Below are positions 1 to 9,772 of a stretch of DNA of 64,000 nucleotides, piece by piece. Source of the stretch: Stenotrophomonas acidaminiphila (GTDB taxonomy: Bacteria > Pseudomonadota > Gammaproteobacteria > Xanthomonadales > Xanthomonadaceae); assembly GCA_002951995.1 (NCBI GenBank), contig CP019797.1:2712501-2776500 (forward strand), read 5' to 3'. Position 1 is the stretch's first letter, and every line of letters starts with the position of its first letter. The notes under the pieces are model-generated. The model was not told the DNA's origin and made no database searches. It saw only the letters and a program-made list of their open reading frames with translations. The position numbers were made by a program, and so were the translations under genes.

Positions 1-681
1 GTCCAGGTGCTCGATCAGGGTGGGACCGTCGTACCACGGCATCAACGCCGAGCGCGTCGACAGGTTCTGCCCTTCCAGCGCCGACAGCGGGATCGCCTGC
101 ACGTGGGCGATGCCCATCTGCGCGGCCAGTGCCGCGTACTCGGCGGCGATGCGCTCGAACACCGCCGCGTCGTAGCCGACCAGGTCCATCTTGTTGACCG
201 CCAGCACCACCTGGCCGATTCCCAGCAGCGAGATGATGTAGCTGTGGCGGCGGGTCTGCTGCAGCAGCCCCTTGCGCGCGTCCACCAGCACCACCGCCAG
301 GTCGGCGGTGGAGGCGCCGGTGGCCATGTTGCGGGTGTACTGCTCGTGGCCCGGGCAGTCGGCGACGATGTACTTGCGGCGGTCGGTATCGAAATAGCGG
401 TAGGCCACGTCGATGGTGATGCCCTGCTCGCGCTCGGCGGCCAGCCCGTCCAGCAGCAGCGCATAGTCGATACGTTCGCCCTGGGTGCCATGGCGGCGGC
501 TGTCGGCCTCCAGCGCGGCCAGCTGGTCGTCGAACAGGCGCTTGCTTTCGTACAGCAGCCGCCCGATCAGCGTGCTCTTGCCGTCATCGACGCTGCCGCA
601 GGTGATGAAGCGCAGCAGCGGCTTGGATTCGTGCTGCTGCAGGTAGGTGGCGATATCGGAAGACGTTGCCGGTGCGTTCAT
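1..681 (-). CDS. cysN: Sulfate adenylyltransferase subunit 1 (CysN or CysNC), C-terminus cut by window edge
   Basis: GTPase subunit of ATP sulfurylase; it couples GTP hydrolysis to the sulfate + ATP to APS reaction catalysed by CysD. Reading the minus strand from the ATG at 681 gives 227 open residues to the window edge. Visible G motifs: P-loop GSVDDGKST near residues 29-37, DCPGHEQY for G3, and NKMD for G4, in the EF-Tu-like order expected of CysN. The ATG shares one base with the cysD stop (TGATG), so the two subunits are translationally coupled. Members of this bacterial group often carry a CysNC fusion with APS kinase at the C-terminus; that half is outside the window, so fused or not cannot be decided. 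Confidence 0.95.
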   Translation of the reverse strand, partial: MNAPATSSDIATYLQQHESKPLLRFITCGSVDDGKSTLIGRLLYESKRLFDDQLAALEADSRRHGTQGERIDYALLLDGLAAEREQGITIDVAYRYFDTDRRKYIVADCPGHEQYTRNMATGASTADLAVVLVDARKGLLQQTRRHSYIISLLGIGQVVLAVNKMDLVGYDAAVFERIAAEYAALAAQMGIAHVQAIPLSALEGQNLSTRSALMPWYDGPTLIEHLD

Positions 682-1574
682 CAGAAATAGCCCTCCAGCT
701 TCTTCTTCTCCATCGACGCGGACGGGTCGTGGTCGATCACCCGGCCCTGCCGCTCGGAACTGGTGGACACCAGCATTTCGGCGATGATCTTCTCCAGCGT
801 GTCGGCCTGCGATTCGATGGCCCCGGTCAGCGGGTAGCAGCCCAGCGTGCGGAACCGCACCCGGCGCAGCTGCGGCACCTCGCCCGGACGCAGCGGCAGG
901 CGCGCGTCGTCGACCATGATCAGGCTGCCGTCGCGCTCGACCACCGGGCGTTCGGCGGCGAAGTACAGCGGCACCACCGGGATCTTCTCGCGGTAGATGT
1001 AGAGCCAGATGTCCAGCTCGGTCCAGTTGGACAGCGGGAACACGCGCACGCTCTCGCCGGGGTGGATGCGCGCGTTGTACAGGTTCCACAGCTCCGGCCG
1101 CTGGTTCTTCGGGTCCCAGCGGTGGCGGTCGTTGCGGAACGAGAACACGCGCTCCTTGGCCCGGGATTTCTCCTCGTCGCGGCGCGCGCCGCCGATCGCC
1201 GCGTCGAACTTCCATTTGTCCAGCGCCTGCTTCAGGCCCTGGGTCTTCATCACGTCGGTATGCACCGCGGCGCCATGGCTCACCGGGCCGATGTCGCGGG
1301 CGACGCCATCGGGGTTGATGTGCACCCGCAGGTCCACGCCGGTCTCGGCCACGCGACGGTCGCGGAAGGCGATCATCTCGCGGAACTTCCAGCGCGTATC
1401 CACGTGCAGCAGCGGGATCGGCGGCACCCCGGGCGCGAACGCCTTGAGCAGCAGGTGCAGCAGCACCGAACTGTCCTTGCCCACCGAATACAGCAGCACC
1501 GGGTTGGCAAAGCCGGCCGCGACCTCGCGCAGGATATGGATGCTCTCGGCTTCCAGCCGGTCGAGATGCGACAA
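681..1574 (-). CDS. cysD: Sulfate adenylyltransferase subunit 2 (CysD)
   Basis: Catalytic subunit of ATP sulfurylase, forming APS from sulfate and ATP with CysN. The 297-residue frame has the PP-loop signature [12 protein letters not shown] near the N-terminus and the family's typical C-terminus (KLEGYF). The only in-frame start here is a TTG at 1574 with no good ribosome binding site. An ATG at 1591 with a plausible leader (M-T-V-P-P) is out of frame by one base; adding one C to the run of seven C (plus-strand G at 1576-1582) joins it to S-H-L-D-R-L and gives the N-terminus normally seen in related CysD. The printed start is therefore probably an artefact of a missing base. First gene of the cysDN operon, divergent from cysJIH. 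Confidence 0.95.
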   Translation of the reverse strand: MSHLDRLEAESIHILREVAAGFANPVLLYSVGKDSSVLLHLLLKAFAPGVPPIPLLHVDTRWKFREMIAFRDRRVAETGVDLRVHINPDGVARDIGPVSHGAAVHTDVMKTQGLKQALDKWKFDAAIGGARRDEEKSRAKERVFSFRNDRHRWDPKNQRPELWNLYNARIHPGESVRVFPLSNWTELDIWLYIYREKIPVVPLYFAAERPVVERDGSLIMVDDARLPLRPGEVPQLRRVRFRTLGCYPLTGAIESQADTLEKIIAEMLVSTSSERQGRVIDHDPSASMEKKKLEGYF

Positions 1575-1591
1575 AGGGGGGGAACGGTCAT

Positions 1592-1795
1592 TGCGGAAGT
1601 TTCAGCGGCTGCACGTGTAAGAACGGTGGAAGGGTAGCAGCGCAGACAGGCGCACGTCCCCGGCAGGATGGCGAGTGTGCGCGGCGCGCGCCCCGCGCAG
1701 AAATGAACGCAGGGCATGAACCGATAACCGCGCATCCTTTCCCGCGCCCCGCGCCGCTCCCTAGCATCGGTCACCCATCCCCGACCGGACCGGAC
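1592..1795. promoter_or_regulatory. Divergent cysDN / cysJIH control region
   Basis: About 200 bp separate the divergent cysD and cysJ starts, so both promoters must lie here. By knowledge of the regulon, CysB should bind in this interval; no unambiguous CysB site or sigma-70 box could be picked by eye. A shorter AT-richer patch (around 1700-1740, with ATGAACGCAGG and GATAACC) stands out from the GC-rich flanks and is the likeliest promoter core for cysJ. The function is inferred from gene orientation. Confidence 0.45.
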
Positions 1796-3682
1796 ATGAC
1801 CGCCGCCGCTGCCACCGTGCCCCCCAGCCCCCTGCCCGAGGACCGCAGGGCGCTGCTGGCGCGCCTGGTCGAGGGCCTGGACGGCAACAGCCTGTGGTGG
1901 CTGTCCGGCTTCGCGGCCGGGCTGGCCCAGGGCCATCCGCCGCCGTCGCTGGCGGTGATTCCCGGCGGCCAGCCGGCGGCGCCGGCCAGCGGCCGCCTGA
2001 CCATCGTCTATGGCAGCCAGACCGGCAATGCCCGCCGCACCGCCGAGCAGCTGGCCGGCGACGCCGAGGCCGCCGGGCTGGCGGTGCGGCTGCTCCGCGC
2101 CGACGCCTACCCGACCCGCGAACTGGCCGGCGAGCGCCTGCTGTACATCGTCATCAGTACCCAGGGCGAGGGCGACCCGCCGGACGACGCCATCGGCCTG
2201 GTCGAGTTCATCGGCGGCAGGCGCGCACCGAAGCTGCCGGAGCTCAGCTACGCCGTACTCGGCCTGGGCGATTCCAGCTACGCCGATTTCTGCGGCATCG
2301 GCCGCAGGCTGGACGCACGCCTGGCCGAGCTGGGCGCGCGGCGCCTGCAGCCGCTGGGCGAGGCCGACCTCGACATCGACAGTGTCGCCACGCCATGGCG
2401 CAGCCGTGCCCTGGCGGACGCACGCCAGGTGCTGGGCGACGCTGCCGCGACGACCGCCAGCAACGTCACTCCGCTGCGCCACGGGCACGGCCACGGCACG
2501 GCGTACAGCGCACAGCATCCATTCATGGCCGAACTGCTGGCGCGGCAACCGATCAGCGGCCGCGACTTTAAGGGCCCGGCCTTCGGCCACTACGGCCGCT
2601 TCGACAAGCGCGTGCACCACCTCGAACTGTCGCTGGAGGGCAGCGGCCTGCACTATGAGCCGGGCGACGCGCTGGGCATCGTCCACCGCAACCCGCCGCA
2701 GCTGGTCGATGCGATCCTCGCCGCCACCGGGCTGGACGGCGACGCCGGCGTCAGCCATGGCGGCCATGAGCGCCCGCTGGCGCAATGGCTGGGCGAACAC
2801 CGCGAACTGACCCGCATTTCGCGCCCGTTGCTGGCGACCGTGGCCGAACGCAGCGGCAGCGCCGACCTGGCCGGCCTGCTGGAGCCGGCCCGCAGCGGCG
2901 AACTGGCCGCCGTGTTCGCCGACCACCAGTTGGTCGACGTGCTGCACCGCTGGCCAGCCGACTGGGACGCCACCGCACTGGTCGCCGCGCTGCGCCCGGC
3001 CGCGCACCGGCTCTACTCCATCGCCTCCAGCCGCAGGCGCGTGGGCGAGGAGGTGCACCTGACCGTGGACGAACTGGCCTACGACGCGCACGGCCGCGGC
3101 CATGTCGGCGCCGCCAGCGGGTTCCTCGCCACGCTGCAGGAAGGCGCGCAGGTGCCGGTGTTCGTCGAACCGAACGAACGCTTCCGGGTTCCCGCCGATG
3201 CCAGCCGCGACATCATCATGATCGGCCCCGGCACCGGCGTGGCGCCGTTCCGCGGCTTCGTGCAGGAACGCGCCGAGACCGGCGCCAGCGGCCGCAACTG
3301 GCTGTTCTTCGGTGCCCGCCACTTCAACAGCGATTTCCTCTACCAGGTCGAGTGGCAGGAGGCCCTGCAGAAGAAGGAACTGCATCGCCTCGACCTGGCC
3401 TTCTCCCGCGACCCTCTGAAATCCCCGCACATGGATGCGCGGGCTGGCTCGCAGCAACGCATCTACGTGCAGCAGCGCCTGCGCGAGCGCGGCCGCGACC
3501 TGTACGACTGGCTGCAGGGTGGCGCGCACCTGTACGTGTGCGGCGCCATCGCCATGGGCAGGGACGTGCATGCCGCGCTGCTGGAGGTGGTGGCCGCGCA
3601 CAACGGCGGCGATGCCGAGGCCGCCGCCGGGTACCTGTCCGCGCTGCAGCGCGAAGGCCGCTACGCCCGCGACGTGTACTGA
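1796..3682 (+). CDS. cysJ: Assimilatory sulfite reductase flavoprotein subunit (CysJ)
   Basis: Diflavin reductase that passes electrons from NADPH through FAD and FMN to the CysI hemoprotein for six-electron reduction of sulfite. The frame is open further upstream, but ATG 1796 gives 628 residues with no odd leader. Domains in order: flavodoxin-like FMN domain (SQTGNA near 72, TQGEGD near 122, LGLGDSSY), FAD-binding domain (RLYSIASS near 405), NADPH domain (GPGTGVAPFRGF near 477, YVCG), and the family's C-terminal YARDVY. It is followed 36 bp later by cysI, in one operon with cysI and cysH. Confidence 0.95.
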   Translation: MTAAAATVPPSPLPEDRRALLARLVEGLDGNSLWWLSGFAAGLAQGHPPPSLAVIPGGQPAAPASGRLTIVYGSQTGNARRTAEQLAGDAEAAGLAVRLLRADAYPTRELAGERLLYIVISTQGEGDPPDDAIGLVEFIGGRRAPKLPELSYAVLGLGDSSYADFCGIGRRLDARLAELGARRLQPLGEADLDIDSVATPWRSRALADARQVLGDAAATTASNVTPLRHGHGHGTAYSAQHPFMAELLARQPISGRDFKGPAFGHYGRFDKRVHHLELSLEGSGLHYEPGDALGIVHRNPPQLVDAILAATGLDGDAGVSHGGHERPLAQWLGEHRELTRISRPLLATVAERSGSADLAGLLEPARSGELAAVFADHQLVDVLHRWPADWDATALVAALRPAAHRLYSIASSRRRVGEEVHLTVDELAYDAHGRGHVGAASGFLATLQEGAQVPVFVEPNERFRVPADASRDIIMIGPGTGVAPFRGFVQERAETGASGRNWLFFGARHFNSDFLYQVEWQEALQKKELHRLDLAFSRDPLKSPHMDARAGSQQRIYVQQRLRERGRDLYDWLQGGAHLYVCGAIAMGRDVHAALLEVVAAHNGGDAEAAAGYLSALQREGRYARDVY

Positions 3683-3718
3683 CGCGTTGCGCGCACCCAC
3701 ACCGCCATTGGACACACC

Positions 3719-5425
3719 ATGAGCCACCCATCCGTCGAAACCATCAAGCGCGAAAGCCGGCGCCTGCGCGGCACCATCCACGAGGGCCTGGACGATGCCA
3801 CCACCGGCTCGTTGGGCTTCGAGGACCAGCGCACCATCAAGTTCCACGGCAGCTACCAGCAGGACGACCGCGACCTGCGCGACGAGCGCCGGCGGCAGAA
3901 GCTCGAGCCCGCGCACCAGTTCATGATCCGCATCCGCGCGCCGGGCGGGGTGTTCACCCCGCAGCAGTGGCTCGGGCTCGATCGCATCGCCACCACCTGG
4001 GCCAACCACTCGCTGCGGGTCACCACCCGCCAGACCTTCCAGTTCCACGGCGTGATCAAGCGCGAGTTGAAGGCGACGATGCAGGCGATCAACGCCGCGG
4101 CGCTGGATACCGTCTCGGCCTGCGGCGACGTCAACCGCAACGTGCTGGGCGCCAGCAACCCGCTGCTGTCGGGCCTGCATGCACAGGTGCACGCGTGGGC
4201 GCAGCAGCTGTCGCTGCGCTTCCTGCCGGCCACCCGCGCCTACTACGAGATCTGGCTGGACGAGGAAAAGGTCGCCGAAAGCGGGGTCGAGCACGAACCG
4301 CTGTATGGCGACACCTACCTGCCGCGCAAGTTCAAGATCGCCGTGGCGGTGCCGCCGTACAACGACGTCGATGTGTTCGCCAACGACCTCGGGCTGGTCG
4401 CCATCGTCGACGACGCCGGCAACCTGGCCGGCTTCAATGTCGCCATCGGCGGCGGCATGGGCGCCAGCCATGGCATCGCCGCGCATTACCCGCGGCTGGG
4501 CAACGTGATCGGCTTCGTGACCCCGGAACAGGTATTCGCCATCGCCGAGGCCGCCATCACCGTGCAGCGCGACCTGGGCGACCGCGAGGAACGCAAGCAC
4601 GCACGCTTCAAGTACACCATCGACGACCACGGCACCGACGCCATCGTGGCGCTGATGCAGGAACGCGCCGGGATGGTGCTGCAGCCGGCGCGGCCGTTCC
4701 GCTTCGAGCACAACGGCGACCGCTTCGGCTGGGTGGAGGGTGCGGACGGCCTGTGGCACCTGACCCTGTCCCTGCCCAGCGGGCGCATCGCCGACACCCC
4801 GGGGCGGCCACTGCTGAGCGGCATGCGCGAGATCGCGCGGGTGCATCACGGCGAGTTCCGCCTGACCGCCAACCAGAACCTGATCATCGCCGGCGTGCCC
4901 GCGGCACAGCGCGCGCGCATCGACGCACTGGTCGCGCAGCATGCGCTGGACCTGGAGAACAACGCGCCCACCGCCACCGCGCGTGGCGCGGTGGCGTGCG
5001 TGGCGCTGCCGACCTGCGCGCTGGCGATGGCCGAGGCCGAACGCTACCTGCCCGGCTTCCTCGCCGCGCTGGAACCGCTGCTGGCCCGGCATGGCCTGCG
5101 CGAGGCGCCGATCCTGCTGCGCATCTCCGGCTGCCCCAACGGCTGCTCGCGCCCGTACCTGGCCGAAATCGCCCTGGTCGGCAGGGCGCCGGGCCGCTAC
5201 AACCTGTTCCTTGGCGGCGACCACCGCGGCCAGCGCCTGAACACGCTGTACCGCGACAACGTCACCGAGGCGCAGATCCTGCAGGCGCTGGAGCCGCTGC
5301 TGGCGCGCTATGCCGCCGAACGCGACGCGGACGAACGCTTCGGCGACTTCCTGCACCGCCGCGGGCTGATCGAACTGCCGCCCTACCCGACCCACCGCCA
5401 GATTGCCGTGGAACTGCACGCATGA
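3719..5425 (+). CDS. cysI: Assimilatory sulfite reductase hemoprotein subunit (CysI)
   Basis: Siroheme and [4Fe-4S] subunit of NADPH-sulfite reductase, reducing sulfite to sulfide. 568 residues, normal for the family. Cluster ligands are visible as C427-x5-C433 and C472-x3-C476 (GCPNGC), and the substrate or siroheme segment ACGDVNRNV is present. Siroheme would come from CysG encoded near 12 kb. Its TGA at 5423-5425 overlaps an ATG at 5422 (ATGA), the natural start of cysH, implying coupled translation. Confidence 0.97.
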   Translation: MSHPSVETIKRESRRLRGTIHEGLDDATTGSLGFEDQRTIKFHGSYQQDDRDLRDERRRQKLEPAHQFMIRIRAPGGVFTPQQWLGLDRIATTWANHSLRVTTRQTFQFHGVIKRELKATMQAINAAALDTVSACGDVNRNVLGASNPLLSGLHAQVHAWAQQLSLRFLPATRAYYEIWLDEEKVAESGVEHEPLYGDTYLPRKFKIAVAVPPYNDVDVFANDLGLVAIVDDAGNLAGFNVAIGGGMGASHGIAAHYPRLGNVIGFVTPEQVFAIAEAAITVQRDLGDREERKHARFKYTIDDHGTDAIVALMQERAGMVLQPARPFRFEHNGDRFGWVEGADGLWHLTLSLPSGRIADTPGRPLLSGMREIARVHHGEFRLTANQNLIIAGVPAAQRARIDALVAQHALDLENNAPTATARGAVACVALPTCALAMAEAERYLPGFLAALEPLLARHGLREAPILLRISGCPNGCSRPYLAEIALVGRAPGRYNLFLGGDHRGQRLNTLYRDNVTEAQILQALEPLLARYAAERDADERFGDFLHRRGLIELPPYPTHRQIAVELHA

Positions 5426-6155
5426 GCGCCCTGCCCCTGTCTTCCCGCCACACCGGCAACACCGCGTCCCCGAGGAAACCGCCGCGCTCGACGCGCGGCT
5501 CGAGGCGATGGACGCGACCGCGCGCGTGCGCTGGGCGCTGCAGCACCTGCCCGGCACCCACGTGCTGTCCTCCAGCTTCGGCGCGCAGTCGGCGGTGACC
5601 CTGCACCTGCTCAGCCGCGAGCGGCCGGACATCCCGGTGATCCTGATCGACACCGGCTACCTGTTCCCGGAAACCTACCGCTTCGCCGACACCCTCAGCG
5701 AGCGCCTGGGCCTGAACCTGAAGGTGTACCGGCCGCTGGTCAGCCGCGCCTGGATGGAGGCCCGCCACGGCCGCCTGTGGGAACAGGGCCTGGTCGGCAT
5801 CGAGCAGTACAACAACCTGCGCAAGGTCGAGCCGATGAAGCGCGCGCTGGACGAGCTGCAGGCCGGCACCTGGTTCACCGGGCTGCGCCGCAGCCAGTCG
5901 AGCGGCCGCGCCACCACGCCGGTGCTGCAGCGCCGCGACGCGCGCTGGAAGGTCAACCCGATCGCCGACTGGAGCGACCGCGACGTGTGGCAGTACCTCA
6001 AGCAACATGACCTGCCCTACCACCCGCTGTGGGAACAGGGCTATGTGTCCATCGGCGATTACCACACCACCCGCCGCTGGGAACCTGGCATGCGCGAGGA
6101 GGACACCCGCTTCTTCGGCCTCAAGCGCGAGTGCGGCCTGCACGAGGACATCTAG
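5422..6155 (+). CDS. cysH: Phosphoadenylyl/adenylyl-sulfate reductase (CysH), apparent frameshift near start
   Basis: Thioredoxin-dependent reductase making sulfite from PAPS or APS. The body carries the PP-loop-like [10 protein letters not shown], the family segment [14 protein letters not shown], and the C-terminal ECGLHEDI with the catalytic Cys. There is no CC...CC pair of the [4Fe-4S] APS-reductase class, which favours PAPS as substrate. The ATG at 5422 overlapping the cysI stop is out of frame with the body by one base. Adding one C to the CCCC at 5468-5471 gives a single 244-residue protein whose N-terminus runs smoothly into [11 protein letters not shown]. As printed, the frame has only a TTG at 5403 inside cysI. 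A missing base is more likely than real damage, because nothing else in the gene is broken. Confidence 0.9.
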
Positions 6156-6237
6156 GGCGGCCAGCGTGCGGCGTTTGCGCGGCGACGCCCCTGCGCGGCA
6201 GGCGCCACCCACCGTGGACGATCCGTCGCACCCCGCA

Positions 6238-6256
6238 GTGCCGGGCTTGCCCGGCA
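6238..6256. repeat. REP-like palindrome / possible cysH terminator
   Basis: Stem TGCCGGGC (6239-6246) and GCCCGGCA (6249-6256) with a two-base loop, 83 bp after the cysH stop. The core matches the GTAG-headed REP palindromes at 28344 and 28436, but the GTAG head is missing here. It could act as a hairpin downstream of cysH; there is no T-tract, so intrinsic termination is uncertain. Confidence 0.5.
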
Positions 6257-6296
6257 GCAACTTCCGGGCGAGACCAGCGCAACATGCGCGGCGCGA

Positions 6297-6740
6297 TCAG
6301 CTGGGCACAGCTTCCTGCTGCTGTTCCCAGAACGCCAGCAGTCCACGCAGCCCCGGCGTGTCGCCGGCGTGCGCCAGGTCCTCGCCCAGGTACCGCGCTT
6401 CCTGCCGCCACTGGCGGCTGCTCAGCTCGCGCAGCGCGCTGCCATCGGTGCGGCTGCAGCCCATGTGCCACTGCGCGAAATATAGCTGTTCGACCGGGCC
6501 ATCCTGCAGCTCTTCCAGCCCGACGTGCATGCGCGAATCGCGGATGCGCGCATAGATCTTCTCCACCCCGGCCGGCGGCCCTTCGAAATACTGGAAGAAG
6601 CGGTGGCCGTCGTGCAGCAGCACGCCGGTGACGCCTTGCATGCGGTTGTGCGCACGCGCGTCGATCAGCAGGCGGTCGAGATCGGCCGGCGTCAGCCCGG
6701 CCACGGCGGTGCTGACATAGGCCACGGCCCGGTGCGTCAT
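6297..6740 (-). CDS. BLUF-domain blue-light photoreceptor (short type)
   Basis: 147-residue stand-alone flavin photoreceptor. The residues that make the BLUF photocycle are at the same numbers as in the cyanobacterial short BLUF protein PixD/Slr1694: Y8, N32, Q50, W91 and M93 (in the segment FAQWHMG). That makes FAD binding and light response likely. There is no output domain; the roughly 50-residue C-terminal tail is the usual helical cap, so signalling must be by protein contact. The start MTHRAVAY is chosen because it puts the domain at the N-terminus; the upstream extension is unlike the family. Neighbours give no obvious partner. Function beyond photoreception is unknown. Confidence 0.93.
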   Translation of the reverse strand: MTHRAVAYVSTAVAGLTPADLDRLLIDARAHNRMQGVTGVLLHDGHRFFQYFEGPPAGVEKIYARIRDSRMHVGLEELQDGPVEQLYFAQWHMGCSRTDGSALRELSSRQWRQEARYLGEDLAHAGDTPGLRGLLAFWEQQQEAVPS

Positions 6741-6823
6741 CTGCGGTTCCTGCTTCGTCCCTGGGTGCGCAAGCATGACACAGGCGTCCCGCCGCCGGTG
6801 GCCCGGCAGCGGGACCCGCCGCG

Positions 6824-8881
6824 TCAGTAGCGGTAATCCAGCTTCAGCCAGAGCGTGCGCCCGGGTTCGTTGATCCGCACCGGGTCGGCGGGGAAGCCGA
6901 AGTCGGCGCTGCCGGCCAGGTTCAGGTGTTCGGCATAGGCGCGGTCGAACACGTTGTCCACGCCGGCACTGGCGCGCAGGCCGTCGCTGATGCGGTACGC
7001 GGCATTGAGCGAAAGCGTGGCGAAACCGGCGCTCGGCCCGAGATCGCGCGCCACCACGTTGCCTTCGTCCTGCGCCACCCGGTCCTGCCCGGCCACCACA
7101 CGCAACAGCGCGCCGGTGGACCATTGGCCGCGCTCCCAGGAGGCGTTGAAACGGCCTTCCAGCGGCGGGATCTGCGGCAGCGGCCGCCGCTCATCGCGGT
7201 TCTCACCCCAGACATAGGCCAGCGTGCTGCCCAGCTTCAGGCCCTGCACCGGGCGCCATTCCAGCCCGGCCTCGGCACCGGCGATGCGCGCATCGACATT
7301 GCCCGCACGCGTGCTGCTGCCCATCATGCCGCCGCTGCGGTAGGTGAACAGGATGTAGTCCTGCAGATGCCCGGCATAGGCCGACACCCAGGCATCGAGC
7401 GTGCGCCCGCGGAACTGCAGGCCGAGATCCAGCTGGGTGGTCTTTTCCGGTTTCACCCCGGCGAAGGCATTGGCGCTGCCGGCCGGGCCGGCGTCGGCCG
7501 AGAACAGCTCCCAGTAGTCGGGCATGCGCTCGCTGTGGCCGAGCCCGGCATACCAGGTCCAGGCCTGGCCGTGGTCGCGCTCATAGCGCAGGAAGCCGCT
7601 GCCCAGCGTTTCCTCGCGCGTCTGCCCGGCGGTCGGATTGGGCCTGCCCATCATCCCGCTGGTCAGGCGCAGGTCCTTGGCCCGCGCCTTGTCCACGCGC
7701 AGGCCGCTGACCCAGCGCCGCGGCGTGTCCTCGCCGAAGGTCAGTTCGGCGAACGCGCCCGTGTTGCCGAGCTCGGCGTCGCGGGTCCACGCTTTCTGCT
7801 GCCACATCCCGCGCATGCCGCTGCGCTTGCGGTGACGGCTGTCCTGCGCATCGATGCCGGCGACCACGGCCACGTCCTGCCAGCGCCATTCCGAAGCGAT
7901 GCGGCCGCCGCGGGTGCGCCGCGCCACGTTCGACGCCATCGGCATCGGCATGCTGCCGTTCGGGTTGGGCGTGCGCAGCGTGTAGTTGTCCATCACGTGG
8001 TCGGCCTCGTTGTAGTACAGGTTGGCCTGCAGCCGGTCCCAGGCGCCGGGCAGGTTGCCGCGCTCGAAACGCAGGCCGTAGCTGCTGCGCTTGAACGCCG
8101 CCCCGTCCATGCCACGGCCGGCATAGCGCGCCAGGGCATCGCCGGTACCGGCATTGAGCTCGAGCACGGTGTCGGCATCGGGGGTCCAGCCGATCGCGGC
8201 GTCGGCGTTCCATTTGCGCCAGCGCGACGGCACCACCTCGCCGTTGCCGTCGCGGTAGTCGCCGGACTCGGAGCGGTTGCCATTCACCCGCACATAGCCC
8301 GGGCGGCTGCCGAAGCTGGCATCGAGCATCTGGTCGTTGCGGTTGTTGGAGCCGCCCAGCGCGCTGGCCTGCAGCTCCATGCCCGGCGCATCGAAACGCG
8401 GCATGTCGCGCTCGAAGCGCACCGTGCCGGCCGAGGCACCGGCGCCCCAGCGCACGCTCTGCGGCCCCTTGACGACGGTCAGCCGGTCGTAGGTTTCCGG
8501 CGCGATGTAGGACAGCGGGTTGTCCATGCGCGAGGGACAGGCACCGATCAGGCTGCCGTCGTTGCTGAGGATGTTCAGCCGCGAACCGGACATGCCGCGC
8601 AGCACCGGGTCGCCATTGGTGCCGCCGTTGCGGATCGCGGAAAAGCCGGGGACGGTCTTGAGGTAATCGGCGCCATCGCTGGCGGGCACCGGCTGCCGCG
8701 GCAGGCGCGGATCGGTGACCCAGTTCAACGGCGAGGACGGCGCCGCGCTGGTCACCACCAGGGTATCGAGGGTCTTGATCGACTCGGGCGCGTCGGCGTG
8801 CGCGAGCAGGGGAAACAGCGCCAGGCAGACACAGGCGGCCAGGCACGCCGGGGCGCCCGGCATACGGGAAACGGGATACAT
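6824..8881 (-). CDS. TonB-dependent copper receptor (OprC/NosA-like)
   Basis: 685-residue outer-membrane beta-barrel receptor with a signal peptide (cleavage near AHA, residue 29), a TonB box around LDTLVVT (38-44), a plug domain, and a C-terminus ending in aromatic Y for barrel assembly. The copper site described for Pseudomonas OprC (CxxxM plus HxM) is present: C115-P-S-R-M119 and H295-V-M297. Further Met-rich loops (MPMPM near 311-315, two M-M pairs) fit soft-metal binding. It lies directly downstream of a His/Met-rich DUF2946-type gene in the same orientation, a pairing that supports copper. Substrate assignment rests on motif conservation, not on test. Confidence 0.92.
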   Translation of the reverse strand: MYPVSRMPGAPACLAACVCLALFPLLAHADAPESIKTLDTLVVTSAAPSSPLNWVTDPRLPRQPVPASDGADYLKTVPGFSAIRNGGTNGDPVLRGMSGSRLNILSNDGSLIGACPSRMDNPLSYIAPETYDRLTVVKGPQSVRWGAGASAGTVRFERDMPRFDAPGMELQASALGGSNNRNDQMLDASFGSRPGYVRVNGNRSESGDYRDGNGEVVPSRWRKWNADAAIGWTPDADTVLELNAGTGDALARYAGRGMDGAAFKRSSYGLRFERGNLPGAWDRLQANLYYNEADHVMDNYTLRTPNPNGSMPMPMASNVARRTRGGRIASEWRWQDVAVVAGIDAQDSRHRKRSGMRGMWQQKAWTRDAELGNTGAFAELTFGEDTPRRWVSGLRVDKARAKDLRLTSGMMGRPNPTAGQTREETLGSGFLRYERDHGQAWTWYAGLGHSERMPDYWELFSADAGPAGSANAFAGVKPEKTTQLDLGLQFRGRTLDAWVSAYAGHLQDYILFTYRSGGMMGSSTRAGNVDARIAGAEAGLEWRPVQGLKLGSTLAYVWGENRDERRPLPQIPPLEGRFNASWERGQWSTGALLRVVAGQDRVAQDEGNVVARDLGPSAGFATLSLNAAYRISDGLRASAGVDNVFDRAYAEHLNLAGSADFGFPADPVRINEPGRTLWLKLDYRY

Positions 8882-8950
8882 GGAATTCTCCGGTACGACA
8901 TGCCACGTGCCGCACGAAGCGACAGGCAGCGGGAAAAAGGGAATCTGTCG

Positions 8951-9411
8951 TCAGGAGAACAACGGCGGCCCACGCACCGGGTGCGCCGGCCAGCGCAGGC
9001 CGGCACTGGACACGGTGGCGCGCGGTGCCTGCGGCGCAACGCGGTACAGCACCGGCGCCAGCACCAGCAGCAGCGCCAGCCAGGGCAGCAACCGCGACGC
9101 CATGGTGCAGTAGTCGCAGGCCTCGCCGTGCGCGGCATGCGGATCTGGCGGGCGCGGTTTGTCAGTATCCGTGGCCGTGGCCGCACCCGTGTGCCCGACA
9201 TGCCCGGCGTGCGCTGCATGCGCATCCGACATCGGCGGTACCGCCGACGCCGGGGGGCCATGGCCATCGAGGTCATCGCGTGCGCCATCGCCGTATGCGC
9301 CCCCGGCGCGGACTGGATCCAGCGGCTCACCACCGGCGCCAACGCCATCAGCAGCGCGGCCGCCAGCGCGAGCAGCAACATCCAGCGGTGCAGGAACGGG
9401 GATCGGATCAC
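8951..9411 (-). CDS. His/Met-rich DUF2946-type protein, single-base frameshift
   Basis: Two minus-strand frames together make one 153-residue protein. The first part (GTG at 9411) starts MIRSPFLHRW, has one membrane segment, then a Met/His stretch (HTAMAHAMTSMAMAP). The second part has DAHAAHAGHVGH, a HGEACDYCTM element, a second membrane segment, and the C-terminal RGPPLFS typical of DUF2946. The join is at a run of six C (plus-strand G 9252-9257); one extra C restores the frame. Abundant His, Met and a CxxC pair suggest copper handling, and the copper receptor gene follows 69 bp downstream. DUF2946 proteins have no established biochemical function. Confidence 0.82.
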
Positions 9412-9772
9412 GCCCCGATTTTAAGACCGTGTCATCGCGGCCCATGTGCGACACATCGCCGCAGGGGAGGCATCACCCGGCAACACAGCGTGGCCAGTAC
9501 TGCGAAAGCAGGGATGAGATGCGCAGGCGGTCCCGGCGCCAGCGGCGTAGTGCTATCGACAATGAGGCGAAAGTGCCAACAGCATGCGCCGCGACACGAA
9601 CGCGTTCCCAATCCATACTCGGGTGCGCTATCGGCAAGCGCCCCCCTGTCGGCAGGACGCATGCGCACAGAGCGGCATGATCACGGAAGCACGCCCGGCC
9701 AGGCTTGCCGAGCCGGCCATCCAGCACACCCATGGCGCCGAAGCACCGTGGGCATGCTGGAACATCGATCCA
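9412..9772. other. Intergenic stretch, no supported gene
   Basis: 361 bp between two minus-strand genes. It contains only short open frames with no recognisable protein features and no clear hairpin. The promoter for the DUF2946-type and copper receptor genes should lie at its left end, but no operator could be recognised by eye. Confidence 0.5.

Noticed and set aside
1373..5653. 1426-codon open frame antisense to cysJ, cysI and cysH
   Set aside because: It is Ala/Gly/Arg/Val-rich without domains and overlaps three clear genes; such long antisense frames are normal at this GC content.
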